This document shows, one piece after another, positions 42,198 through 52,545 of a stretch of DNA of 64,000 nucleotides. Below the pieces are notes generated by a model, which saw only the letters and a program-made list of their open reading frames with translations, did not search any database and was not told the origin of the DNA. Every line of letters starts with the position of its first letter. Position 1 is the first letter of the stretch. A program made the translations under genes and the position numbers. Origin of the DNA: Strigamia acuminata (lineage: Eukaryota; Arthropoda; Chilopoda; Geophilomorpha; Linotaeniidae); the NCBI GenBank assembly GCA_949358305.1, contig OX442314.1:46694581-46758580 (forward strand), in the 5' to 3' direction.

Positions 42198-42476
42198 AAG
42201 GGTGTCCCAAAATTAACGCAAGATTTGAATTCGCCGCCATTCATGCAGTAAATTAGTGGCAACCCTGAAACAACAACAAATTAACAGCTGCAATTCTGAG
42301 AGAGTACACGATCAGGAAATGTCTCATGCAGTAATTGTTGTATCGTGTAACACTCCATTTTCACTAACCCTAAACCTAACCTCTCAGCTGTTAATTTGTT
42401 GTTGTTTCAGGGTTGCCACTAATTTACTGCACAAATGCGGCGAATTCAAATCTTGCGTTAATTTTAGGACACCCTT
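42198..42476. mobile_element. MITE with 95-bp inverted ends, family M1 copy 1
   Basis: 279 bp; AAGGGTGTCCCAAAATTAAC ... repeated inverted at the right end with a few differences over ~95 bp; TA on both sides. Zinc-finger gene 2 keeps the matching empty site (GGTATGTATATACTCTG near 48799), proving insertion after the genes diverged. A second copy is at 54873-55146. Confidence 0.85.
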
Positions 42477-42479
42477 TAT

Positions 42480-43490
42480 AAACTCTGAACAGAAAAAACG
42501 TTGTGTGGGATGGTCGGGGCACCGCCGCCAATGGTTCGAATACAGTTAGGCGAGTTAGGCCTAACGTTCGATGCACGATTTATAAACCGGAAAAACATAC
42601 AATAATACCCCCAAAAAATGTGATTTATCTAATTTCCTATGTTTACCTTAATCTGCTTACACTTTGGAACCTTTCAAACGTAATAAACATGCATTTAATC
42701 GAGGAAGACAGAAAAAGTGCGATATAACAAAATACAATAAGAAAGATCAAACGGAGGTTGCCATAGAAACTAAAAGTGCATAATAGCGCCGACCAGTGAC
42801 AATATTTGAACTAAAGACAATACAACAAAGGCACAAACACTGTTACACTACAAATTGAATGCACATTGCAAATGCTTTAATTTAATTGAAAAAAGATAAA
42901 AACAAGCCTAAAAAAATTCACTTTCAAACAATTTTTATTGAATGAATCAAATGTCATTTATTTTCACGTTTGTTTATTCGTGAACATGAAATTGAAATTT
43001 CTAGTTTTAGAACGAGCAATTCTTTCGAAGCATTGCAGTGAAGCAAGGATTAGTTTTATTAGTTTTGAAATAAAGTTTAAAAGGTTAACTTAAAGCTTGT
43101 ACAACAAGCAATTTCCAACGTTTACGATAAAACATTTGAGCAGATTAAAAACGATTGCCACTTAACAACAAGTAGAGTCGTCCGACATCGCAAGTTCTTG
43201 TGGTTTCTTCTAGGCAACTAGGTGGAGCGTTACAGCATTCGCCCCCGGCATTTAATTTGTTGCGTTTGTGCCTTTGTTGTGCTATGTATCGCACTTTTTC
43301 GTTCATCAGCGATTAAGAATTTAAGAAGACATCTTTTAACCTATACAGGAGAAAAACCTTTTAAGTAGGAATAGAAATTTAACGTCCGTTTCTGTTCATT
43401 TTCAATTTTAAAACATAATTATAAGGACGATTGACGATAATAATATTACAATTGCACTGGATTTCTGGACATGCTTCTATATAATATAAT
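42480..43490. other. Promoter-side region of zinc-finger gene 1, plus a stray finger fragment
   Basis: Aligns to 48800-49500 upstream of gene 2 (CGAGTTAGGCCTAACGTTCGATGC and following). At 43330-43375 (plus strand) a piece of a zinc-finger 3' end occurs (LRRHLL, GEKPFK) with stops: a pseudogene scrap. No other gene seen. Confidence 0.55.
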
Positions 43491-43498
43491 ATAATAGT

Positions 43499-44449
43499 TG
43501 TAGTGACCCTAGTGGTCACTAGATGAAGAACAGAAATGTGTCTGGAAATATTTTATATATTTCATATTTTTATTTGAGTTTATTTTTTATGCTACTTGAG
43601 GAAAAAGTAGCTTGGAGAAACATGAGGGTGGTTGCCAGGGCAACCAGCCTATCAGCTGTTTCCAACAGGAAATGCTTCCTGAAAAGAAGGGAAATCCTCA
43701 GTCTGAAACCAACTTTGAGCAAAACAAGTCATGAAAATTTACCCTGGAAAACCTAGAATTCTTCAAGTAGATTTTGTGATGTTTGTCTGAGTATTGAGAC
43801 TCTTTCTTGCAATTACCAAAGTAATTCTGAGATATTCTGCTGTTGTCAAGTTAAAACAACAGTGGGATATTTATTCTTGCCAACCTCAAGGTTGAGTGAG
43901 AGATTTATTCTAGCTGAGAGGAGTTTCCAGTTAGATTCATCTTGTCCCAGTACAACTGCTGGGAAGGGATTTATAAAGCGGAATTTGCCGCAACCACGGA
44001 GTCATTAAGGAAGATTGAGTCGGAATTGTGTCCGAGTTTAAGTCACCAAGAATTCGGAAATTTGTCCGTTGTTTACGAGAACGAATGCCGAGAGTGAAGA
44101 ACGAAGATCGGACGTCGCGAACGTCGCCAGTGAAATTCATCGCGAACGTCGCCATTTTCTATAATTTTCCTCATTCTTTTATATTATTTAGCCAAATTCG
44201 TGTATTAATTATTTTATCACTAAATCTTAATTTGTATCTTTATTTGAAGTTATTCGAAGCCACGAATAAATACTTAGAGTTTATTTGAGAAATAACTTGT
44301 GTTTATTTCCCGCCATTTTGAGTAAATTAGTTAGAATTCTAAAGGTTAGAATTGGTAGTAATTATTTGATAAGTCTTGTCTAAGCATTAATGAGTTTGAT
44401 AAAACGAATTGTTCTTTATTAATTTAGAGAATAATTCAGGCTCATTACA
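43499..44449 (+). mobile_element. Solo LTR (951 bp), Gypsy-type, TAGT target copy
   Basis: Begins TGTAGTGACCC and ends CATTACA, with TAGT immediately on both sides (43495-43498 and 44450-44453). The start resembles the LTRs of the full element (TGTGGTGACCC) and the solo LTR at 51449. Contains AATAAA signals but no internal genes. Small open frames here are not proteins. Confidence 0.8.
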
Positions 44450-44562
44450 TAGTAACTGCTGATGGCAAAAAAAATTGTAAAGTCAAGTTACTGTGCAAAA
44501 TTACTTAAATAATTTGATTGGTGTTTGAAAAAAAGTTGAAAATAGTTTAATAGTTACATAAA

Positions 44563-45513
44563 TTATTTTGTGGGTAGCTTGGCGATGGGGATGGCGAACA
44601 CGAAACCATCCGGAAACATTTGCGCTGCTTTGGGGTAGATGAGCTTATAAACCTTCACGATGGTCGCCTCACTTACCCCGACCACTTCTCCAATCTCCCT
44701 CCCGCTCTTTTTCTCTCCCGAAGCCAGGCACGCCAAGTAAAGAGCTGCCCCCGCGACCGAAAGCGGACTTCTCCCGCCTACACCGTCCAAAACAGTCGCT
44801 CTTTCCGCAATGCAGATGGCTGCTCGTCGCACCGTGATGTCCACACCCAATTTGCCGCAAAACCTGGCCATAAAATCCGCGCCCTTTGCCGCTTCACTGC
44901 CAACATCCTCGACGGTCGTCTCAAGCGACCTCACGATCGACTTGAAACACCGTCCAATGATTTTGACAGAAACTTTGGAAACGGCGCAGATTTCCTTCAG
45001 AGTCCTCGGCACTTTTTCCTGTTTGCACGCCAGGTACAGACAGGAAGTAGCAATGGCTTCGTGGGTCCCTTTAACCTTTTTCGTTTCCAGAACCTTCTTG
45101 AACAGATTGTTCGCCCTGTCCACGATGGTCTGCGGCAAGTGGATCCGTTCGGCCATCGTGCTTATATCTCGAAATGCGGTGGTCAGCACGCGGTCGGCGC
45201 TCCTCACCACCGGTCTCTTGTAGCGGTATTTGGCACCGCCTTTCTCGTCCACACCAGCAGGTCCGGTCGTTGGACCGATTCCGGTCGACAGATCGACGCC
45301 GGCAAGCAGCGCATTCTCGGCAGCGCCGACGCGACACGCGTCGGCAGCGAATGTTTCGTGGCCGACGCTTAAGAACGATCGCCATTCGTTGGCGACGTCT
45401 ATGACCCTGTCTCCGACGACCAGACCACACTCGCTGCAGATTATATCCCCAGCGTGATAATCTTCGATCAAAAGAGCGTCCGGGTGATATCGGCAACTAT
45501 TTCTATCGCTCAT
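44563..45513 (-). CDS. Divergent intronless TFIIB paralogue
   Basis: 316 residues, the normal length of TFIIB. The N-terminal zinc ribbon is complete (C7, H10, C26, C29), the B-reader/linker GDRVIDVANEWRSF is kept, and both cyclin folds are present (FRDISTMAERIHLPQTIVDRANNLFKK ..., GRSPLSVAGAALYLACLASG ...). TFIIB recruits RNA polymerase II to TBP-bound promoters. This copy has no introns, long Ala/Gly-rich substitutions and changed residues in the promoter-contact helix: ATIVKVYKLIY where ordinary TFIIB has VTIRQSYKL(I/M)Y. An own TATA box lies upstream, so it is probably an expressed retrocopy or a lineage-specific variant (perhaps germline) rather than the main TfIIB gene. Confidence 0.9.
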   Translation of the reverse strand: MSDRNSCRYHPDALLIEDYHAGDIICSECGLVVGDRVIDVANEWRSFLSVGHETFAADACRVGAAENALLAGVDLSTGIGPTTGPAGVDEKGGAKYRYKRPVVRSADRVLTTAFRDISTMAERIHLPQTIVDRANNLFKKVLETKKVKGTHEAIATSCLYLACKQEKVPRTLKEICAVSKVSVKIIGRCFKSIVRSLETTVEDVGSEAAKGADFMARFCGKLGVDITVRRAAICIAERATVLDGVGGRSPLSVAGAALYLACLASGEKKSGREIGEVVGVSEATIVKVYKLIYPKAAQMFPDGFVFAIPIAKLPTK

Positions 45514-45596
45514 TTTAGGATTAATTTAGTGTGTAGTGGAAGTGTTTGTTCGAAGTTGCTGCTACACAAGTTTAATGATGAAATGAGAAGTGGGAT

Positions 45597-45606
45597 GCTT
45601 ATATAG
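45597..45606 (-). promoter_or_regulatory. TATA box of the TFIIB paralogue
   Basis: CTATATAAGC on the minus strand, about 85 bp upstream of the start codon, which would place transcription start near 45570. Confidence 0.55.
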
Positions 45607-45614
45607 TGGTTTAA

Positions 45615-46380
45615 AAGATGAGAACATATGTGCGACGTGATAAGTTTATCGTAACGTACGCGCGACGTGTACTGGTATTATGGAATTGCTACGCGGACAA
45701 ATCTGCTCTTGTGTATTCGAGTTCCATGCGGGTCAGTGCGGCAGCCTGTTGGAATTGAGCACGTTGTTGAGCAGCGAATCCGTCAACGTCTGAGTCTGAC
45801 AGCGCTGCAGAAAAATATCGGCAGCAAGCGCATCTGTTTGCCAGGCATGTAATGCTCCTCCGTGCCCACGACCCGCACGATTCGCGATTGCTGCAACAAT
45901 TGCTGCAACGAGGACGTAATCAGCGACGAAGAGGAGTTCCATGTGCTGCAGACGGAATAACGACTACGGCTGCCCCTTGAGCTTCACTGCGTTTCTCTGT
46001 TGTAGTTTTAAATGGATAATGTTTTTGACTTGAATTTGGTAAATGTGGTTGTATTGGGTTGTTGAAATGCGTAAGGGGTTTTGTTTTTAAGACATTTTTT
46101 TTAATGGAAAATGTAAATCCGGTGTTTTGTTAAATTTAGAAAACTTCATTCTGACTAAACTTAATTTTTTCTGGAATAAAGTCAATTTTCTTTCATTGCT
46201 GTGCTTTAAATTCCATTAGATTCGTATAAATTCAATTTTATTTCTTTAATTTTATTCAAATTCCAATCGTTTTCCTTTAAATTTTATTCAAATTCCAATC
46301 GTTTTCCTTTAAATTTTATTCAAATTCCAATCGTTTTCTTTTAAATTTTATTCAAATTCAATCTTCTTCCACAAAAAACA
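45615..46380. other. Spacer and duplicated noncoding block
   Basis: 45700-45920 is GC-richer with no convincing gene. 45922-46372 is the second copy of the block at 39205-39720 and ends in a tandem of ATTCAAATTCCAATCGTTTTCCTTTAAATTTT (about three units). Confidence 0.5.
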
Positions 46381-46494
46381 ACCAACTTCCGCAAACACAA
46401 CCCACTAAACCCACATGTAAAACCCAAACAAACCAACTCAAAAACAAAACCAAAACCAAACAAGCAGGGATTTGTAATGCAGGGAAGCATTACA

Positions 46495-47300
46495 TATTAG
46501 ACTTCTAAACCCCTTCTACACTTTTCTTCAATCTTTTAAAATATTTTTTTTTTCAAATTTCCCTTCCATTTGTCCAATTTTCATTACATTTCATTACGTT
46601 TCGGTCACGGCTTCCGTGAGGTAGCGCTCCGGTTTACTTAAATTTTTGCCGTAATTTGCTTTTTTCGCCTTTATAACTATATTTGATCCAAAAACTAATG
46701 ACGCCATCGTTTTCAGCGCCAAATTACACGTAGGAAACCTTATTTAATCATTAAAATCGTTCAGTTTTAAAAATCAGTCTTTTTCAAATTTCCCACCAAA
46801 TTTGCCATGTGGTCGCCGACTTTGGTGGATCGTAACGGTACTTTTTCTTGACCAAATTGAAAAATAAAAGATACAGGCAGGTGCAGATTTGGATTTCCAG
46901 TCGAATGAGACTGGTTTCAAAATTTATAAATCTCATTTCGAGATGGAAAACAGCATTTTTCAGTTCGCGACGAAGATTTCTGCCTCCATTATAGCTTACG
47001 GGATCCGCCAGGTGGCGCTGTTTTTCATTACATTTCGCCGTAATTTAGCATTTTCTCCTTTTTAACTATATTTTTTGCCAATTTCATCGTTATGATTGGA
47101 AAGTAGACCAAAAACTGCATCAGAAAAGTCTACTTTCCAATCGTCTGATTAATTTTTTAATTCATTTTTTTTGGGATATGACACAAACCGGAAGTACCGG
47201 AAGTAGAAACATTACAATCAGGTCACGTGACCGGACGTTGAAGACAGACAGAGCCGTTTCATTAGACTTTCTAAACATCAGGTTTAGAAGTCTAAAACAA
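46495..47300. mobile_element. Possible MITE with TTAGACTTCTAAACC ends
   Basis: TTAGACTTCTAAACC near 46497 is exactly inverted near 47281. Between lie two related ~110-bp blocks (each with TAATTT...CCTTTATAACTATATTTG-like sequence and a GGTAGCGCT/GGTGGCGCT core), and a separate perfect 16-bp hairpin at about 47091-47145 (GATTGGAAAGTAGAC and its inverse). Noncoding. Confidence 0.45.
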
Positions 47301-47742
47301 CAAACCTTGTACATAAAACGTTTCCCAACACCACCTCCAAATTTCCACATGTATCTAATTTTTAAATGCTTTCATATTTATTGATTTAAAACTGAATGTT
47401 TATTGAAAATAGTAAAAGATAGATGTTTCCAACATGTATTGTAATGTACAAATTTGCAAATGTATCAATTTGAGCTAAATGTAATGTCTTTAACATTTGA
47501 AATTGCAAGTTATAAAATTTAATTCTGAACATACAAAAATGTGAAAGTCAAAGAAATTTTTACATTTCATGGACAATAGGAACGTGTTTTAAAATTGAAA
47601 ATGAATCGAGGAAAAAATATACAATTCTACTTGTCAAGAATTTAAAAAGTGAAATGCACAAACAAAACAAAAAATTAGCGTTTGAATTTAAGAATTATAA
47701 ACAGAATTAACGAAACGAACGTTTTTAAATTTCTATTCCTGC

Positions 47743-48693
47743 TTAAAATGCTTTATCTTCTGAATGGGTTAAAAGATGTCTTCTTAAATTTGCACATTGA
47801 ATGCAGGAATAAGCACACAAATGACATTTGAACGGTTTTTCTCCTGTATGGGTTAAAAGATGTCTTCTTAAATGCCCGCTCTGATTGCAAGAATAATCAC
47901 ACAAATAGCACTTGAATGGTTTTTCTCCTGTGTGGGTTAATAAATGACTCTTTAAATTTCCTCTTACACTGCAGGAATAATCACAAAAATAGCATGTGAA
48001 TGGTTTTTCTCCTGTGTGAGTTAATAGATGGTCTTTTAAATGCCCACTATAAGTCGAACAATAATCACACAAATGGCACTTGAATGGTTTTTCTCCTGTG
48101 TGGGTTAATAAATGACTCTTTAAACTTTCTCTTAACCTGCAGGAATAATCACACAAATGGCACTTGAACGGTTTTTCTCCAGTATGGATTAATAAATGTT
48201 TTCTTAAATTCTGACTTTGATTGCAAGAATAATCACACAAATGGCACTTGAATGGTTTTTCTCCTGTGTGGGTTAATAGATGGTTTTTTAAATGCCCACT
48301 TTGATTGGAACAATAATCACACAAATGGCACTTGAATGGTTTTTCTTCTGTGTGGGTTAATAGATGTCTTCTTAAATGCCCACTACGAGTGAAACAATAA
48401 TCACAAAAATGGCACTTGAACGGTTTTTCTCCTGAATGGGTTAATAAATGTGTTTTTAAGTTCCCATTTTGCTTGCAAGAATAATCACACAAATGGCACT
48501 TGAACGGTTTTTCTCCAGTGTGAATTCGCATGTAGACAGTCATGCTTGCTTTAAGTCGAAATGAAAGTGAACACATTTGACATTTGAATGGCTTTTCACC
48601 AGTGTGTTTAAGCATGTGCTGTTGCAATAAGCACACGTATGAACACGAATAATCACACAGGTTGCATTCGTAATCCTCACGTGTTCTCTTCAT
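47743..48693 (-). CDS. C2H2 zinc-finger protein 2 (11 fingers)
   Basis: About 316 residues from ATG 48693 (MKRTREDYEC). The upstream acceptor (ATTTCAG, then ACTACGTTC) shows this is the coding exon after a noncoding first exon. Eleven tandem fingers with HTGEKPFKCHLCDY linkers, a DNA-binding array probably acting in the nucleus as a transcription factor. Finger 2 has lost a zinc ligand: the first His is Tyr (TVYMRIH against VHMRIH in both paralogues). No BTB, ZAD or KRAB domain. The only intact member of the three-gene cluster; gene 3 is divergent from it across ~1.2 kb. Confidence 0.85.
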   Translation of the reverse strand: MKRTREDYECNLCDYSCSYVCLLQQHMLKHTGEKPFKCQMCSLSFRLKASMTVYMRIHTGEKPFKCHLCDYSCKQNGNLKTHLLTHSGEKPFKCHFCDYCFTRSGHLRRHLLTHTEEKPFKCHLCDYCSNQSGHLKNHLLTHTGEKPFKCHLCDYSCNQSQNLRKHLLIHTGEKPFKCHLCDYSCRLRESLKSHLLTHTGEKPFKCHLCDYCSTYSGHLKDHLLTHTGEKPFTCYFCDYSCSVRGNLKSHLLTHTGEKPFKCYLCDYSCNQSGHLRRHLLTHTGEKPFKCHLCAYSCIQCANLRRHLLTHSEDKAF

Positions 48694-48699
48694 TTTTTT

Positions 48700-49925
48700 T
48701 TTTACTTCAACCACTGAAATGAACGTAGTCTGAAATGAAAAAAATAATAACAATTAAGTTCGAAAACGATTAACTTAATTGGACACAGTTTAAATAATAT
48801 TGGTATGTATATACTCTGAACAGAAAAAACGAGGTCGGCGAGTTAAGCCTAACGTTCGATGCACGATTTCGCCGGACTTAATAAACCCGAAAAAAATCTA
48901 ATAATACCCAAAAAAAATGTGATTTATCTAATTTCCTATCTTTACCTTAATGTGCTTACACTTTGGAACCTTTCAAACGTAATAAACATGCATTTAACCG
49001 AAAAAGTGCGATGTAACAAAATACAATAAGAAAGATCAAACGGAGGTTGCCATAGAAACTAAAAGTGAATAATAGCGCCGATTAGTAACAATATTTGAAC
49101 TAAACACAATACAACAAAAGCACAAACACTGTTACACTGCATGTTGAATGCACATTGCAAATGTTTTAATTTAATTGAAAAAAGATAAAAAACAAATCTA
49201 AAAAAATTCACTTTTCAAACAATTTTTATTTCATGAATTAATTGTCATTTATTTTCACGTTGGTTTATTTGTGAACATGAAATTGAAATTTCTAGTTTTA
49301 GAACGAGCAATTATTTCGAAGCATTGCGGTGAAGCAAGGATTATTTTTATTAGCTTTGAAATTAAATCTAAAAGAATAACTTAAAGCTTGTAAAAGGAGC
49401 AATTTCTAACGTTAAGATAAAGTATAAATCACTTGACAACAGGTAGTGTCGTCCGAAATCGCTAATTCTTTTGGTTTCTTCTCGGCAACTTGGTGGAGGT
49501 TACAACATCCAAGCCCGGCGTGACGATTGGATTCTAGCGACTACGTAGTTTCTATGGCAACCTTGTATTTTGGTCTATCGCACTTTTTCGTTCATCCTCG
49601 ATTAAATGCATGTTTACTACGTTTGTAAGGTTCCGAAATGTAAGCAGATTAAGGTAAACATAGGACAATAGATAAATCACATTTTTGTTGGGTTTTGTTG
49701 GATTTTTTTTTCCTGTTAATAAAATTCCGCGCAATCGTGCATCGAACGTTAGGCCTAACTCGCCGAACTTAATTGGAACCATTAGCGGCGTTTTTTCTGT
49801 TCAGAGTATATACATACCAATATTATCTAAAGTGTGCCCATTAAGTTAATCGTTTTCGAACTTAATTATAATTTTTTTTTTCATTTCAGACTACATCACT
49901 GTCATTGTCGTTGAAGTAAAAAGAA
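48700..49925. promoter_or_regulatory. Divergent inter-gene region of zinc-finger genes 2 and 3
   Basis: The two halves are inverted copies: CAGACTAC near an acceptor, TTAAGTTAATCGTTTTCGAAC, ACCAATATTAT, TCTGTTCAGAGTATATAC and GTTAGGCCTAACTCGC occur on both sides in opposite orientation. Each half presumably holds a noncoding first exon, promoter and intron. The duplication that made the pair was therefore an inverted one including regulatory DNA. Confidence 0.55.
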
Positions 49926-50054
49926 ATGAAGAGAACACGTGAGGATTACGAATGCAACCTGTGTGATTATTCGTGTTCATACGTGTACTTATTGCAACAG
50001 CACATGCTTAAACACACTGGTGAAAAGCCTTTCAAATGTCAAATGTGTTCACTT

Positions 50055-50470
50055 ATAAATTTATTTATTTATACGCAGCCCAAGTAAAAGTAATGGAACA
50101 GTCTGCAGCGTATTCAAACTCGATTAGTGGAGGAGGCGCGCTGGTGGCCACCAGCAACCCAATTCCCACGGGGGAGAAGCGGTCATATTCTAATTGCCAC
50201 GCTGCAATCGCTGGTTCCATTATGGGCCGGGCGAGGAGGCGATGTTGAACTGAGCTTTGAGTGACACCAAATTTCTTGTAGGACGTTTAGTCGCTTAGAT
50301 GCAGGTTGCTAGCTTAGTGGTCGCTGGCGCGGGAACAGTCACGTGCGGTGAGTTGGCGTGTAGTTGGACCCGAGTAGCAGCGAAGTGTCCGCACACATGG
50401 GAAGACTGCCTTGATTTTTGTTGCGACTCATAATTTATGAGTGAACACATATTTATAAATTTATTTATTT
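50055..50470. mobile_element. 400-bp insertion with 16-bp direct repeats
   Basis: ATAAATTTATTTATTT occurs at 50055-50070 and 50455-50470. The intact paralogue lacks everything between. Near the right end, ATGAGTGAACACAT is the inverse of the gene's own ATGTGTTCACTT at the left, so the junction carries a ~14-bp inverted copy of the target. The GC-richer interior is not recognised; no poly-A tail or tRNA boxes were found. Confidence 0.6.
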
Positions 50471-50696
50471 CGACTTAAATCTAGCATGACTGTCCACATG
50501 CGAATTCACACTGGAGAAAAGCCATTCAAGTGCCATTTGTGTGATTATTCTTGCAAGCAAAGGGGGAACTTAAAAACACATTTATTAACCCATTCAGGAG
50601 AAAAACCGTTCAAGTGCCATTTGTGTGATTATTGTTCGACTAGTAGTGGGCATTTAAAAAACCATCTATTAACCCACATAGGAGAAAAACCATTCA

Positions 50697-51368
50697 CTTG
50701 CCATTTGTGTGATTATTCCTGCAGTCAAAGCGGGAATTTAAAAAGACATTTATTAACCCACACAGGAGAAAAATCAGTCAAGTGCCATTTGTGTGATTAT
50801 TCCTGCAGTGTAAGAGGAAATTTAAAGAGTCATTTATTAACCCATACTGGAGAAAGACCATTCAAGTGTCATTTGTGTGATTATTCTTGTTTTCACCGTG
50901 GACATTTAAAAGACCATATATTAACCCACACAGGAGAAAAACCATTCAAGTGCCATTTGTGCGATTATTCCTGCAGTGTAAGAGGAAGTTTAACGAGTCA
51001 TTTATTAACCCACACAGGAGAAAAACCATTCACTTGCCATTTGTGTGATTATTCCTGCAGTCAAAGCGGGAATTTAAAAAGACATTTATTAACCCACACA
51101 GGAGAAAAACCAGTCAAGTGCCATTTGTGTGATTATTCCTGCAGTGTAAGAGGAAATTTAAAGAGTCATTTATTAACCCATACTGGAGAAAGACCATTCA
51201 AGTGTCATTTGTGTGATTATTCTTGCAATCACCGTGGGCATTTAAAAGACCATATATTAACCCACACAGGAGAAAAACCATTCAAGTGCCATTTGTGCGA
51301 TTATTCCTGCAGTGTAAGAGGAAGTTTAAAGAGTCATTTATTAACCCACACAGGAGAAAAACCATTCA
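50697..51368 (+). repeat. 336-bp tandem duplication of four zinc fingers
   Basis: Bases 50697-51032 repeat at 51033-51368 (offset 336 = four 84-bp fingers) with few changes, for example FHRGHLKDH against NHRGHLKDH and SLTSH against SLKSH. Confidence 0.85.
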
Positions 51369-51448
51369 AGTGCCATTTGTGCGATTACTGTTCGGCTCAA
51401 AATGGGACCTTAAAAGCACATCTTTTAACCCATACAGGAGAAAAACCT

Positions 51449-52442
51449 TGTGGTGACCCGACTGGGGTGGGGCACGAAGAGTTTCTCTCGTGGCCTACAT
51501 ACGGGTAAAAAGGGGGAGTCGCACGCGCGCCTCCCTTCCCTCAGAGCATTGACTCCCAGTCAATGGACGGGCGTCTGCCCTGGGGGAGTGGGGGAGATTC
51601 GTCTCTTCCACCATTGGGTAGCTAAAGTCACCTGTCACCCCCGCTTTGTGCAAAGGAATTTGCCTTGCACTGAGCGGGCAGAACCAACACAAAAATCAAC
51701 CAAGATACACGTAAAAGCCAAACGTCCTACAACGATCAAGCCTAAGTACAAAGACTTCAGGAGTGACCTAGGACAAGGGACTTCCAACGTGAGTACGATT
51801 GATTTGTGTTAACCTCCGCAGAGTGACCTGCGAAACAAGATTACCACACTATTTTAGCAAGCCAGCTAGAAATAGTAACCCTACTCCAATTTAGCGAGTT
51901 GTGCAGACAAACGGTCGCACAAGCCTAAATTGCAGTAACCACGACGAGCGTTCCCGCCGCTGTGTGTATCGCCGGGAACCACCAAGCGTCCGCCGCTGTG
52001 TGATCGCCGGACACCTACACAAAACCCTAAACCTAGACAACAGCCGAAGTAAGACCTTTTAGGCATTCACTCGCGCCCGACCAGCGTGAGCCCGAAGGAC
52101 CGAACGAGAAACGTGAGACGAGGACGCCATTCATTGCCACGCCGGCCCAAGACGACACCACGTTGCCACGCGGACGCCATCTTGGATCCAGAGCGCCAAC
52201 AAAGGACGACCTCGACCAGTTTCCCGCCAACTTCACACATCTTACCTCTTACCTTTATTCCCTTACATATTTTATTCCTTTTACCTGTACATTCCCGTAT
52301 AATAAATACATTTATTATATTTACCCTTTTATATTGTTTGCCGTGTTACATTCTTTTGGGTAACCGCTTGAGTAAAGCGGTGTTACGAGATTAGTAAGTG
52401 ACTCATACCACGAGTTAGCGACAGACAGAGTTGAGCGCGACA
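51449..52442 (+). mobile_element. Solo LTR (994 bp) inside the zinc-finger array, ACCT target copy
   Basis: Starts TGTGGTGACCC and ends GCGCGACA, flanked by ACCT on both sides (51445-51448, 52443-52446). Both termini resemble those of the 823-bp LTRs at 12.3 and 27.8 kb, so it belongs to a related Gypsy family with a 4-bp target duplication. It has an AATAAA at about 52300. No internal genes remain: the element recombined out. Confidence 0.88.
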
Positions 52443-52545
52443 ACCTTTTAAGTGTCATTTGTGTGATTATTCTTCCAATCAGAGCGGGCATTTAAGAAGA
52501 CATCTTTTAACCCATACAGGAAAAAATCCTTTTAAGCAGGAATAG

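Larger units (their letters stand above)
49926..52545 (+). pseudogene. C2H2 zinc-finger gene 3, broken by two insertions
   Basis: ATG 49926 begins the same MKRTREDYECNLCDYSC start. Finger 2 is cut after CQMCSL by a 400-bp insertion (50055-50470); the frame resumes in TVHMRIHTGEKPFKC and runs through eleven fingers, is cut again after HTGEKP by a solo LTR (51449-52442), and ends with one finger and a stop at 52545. Fingers 3-6 and 7-10 of the long run are a 336-bp tandem duplication. A 340-codon frame from 50486 remains open and could in principle yield a short array protein, but the normal start is disconnected, so I call it a pseudogene. An intact allele elsewhere in the population is possible, since both insertions look recent. 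Confidence 0.8.

Noticed and set aside
43523-44288. Two small open frames (77 and 86 codons)
   Set aside because: They lie wholly inside the solo LTR 43499-44449 and match no protein family.
44620-45457. 250-codon and smaller plus-strand frames opposite TFIIB
   Set aside because: Antisense shadows of the TFIIB coding sequence.
50486-51448. CRISPR-like regular repeats
   Set aside because: The 84-bp period is the zinc-finger codon unit translated in one frame; the variable parts are finger helices, not spacers.
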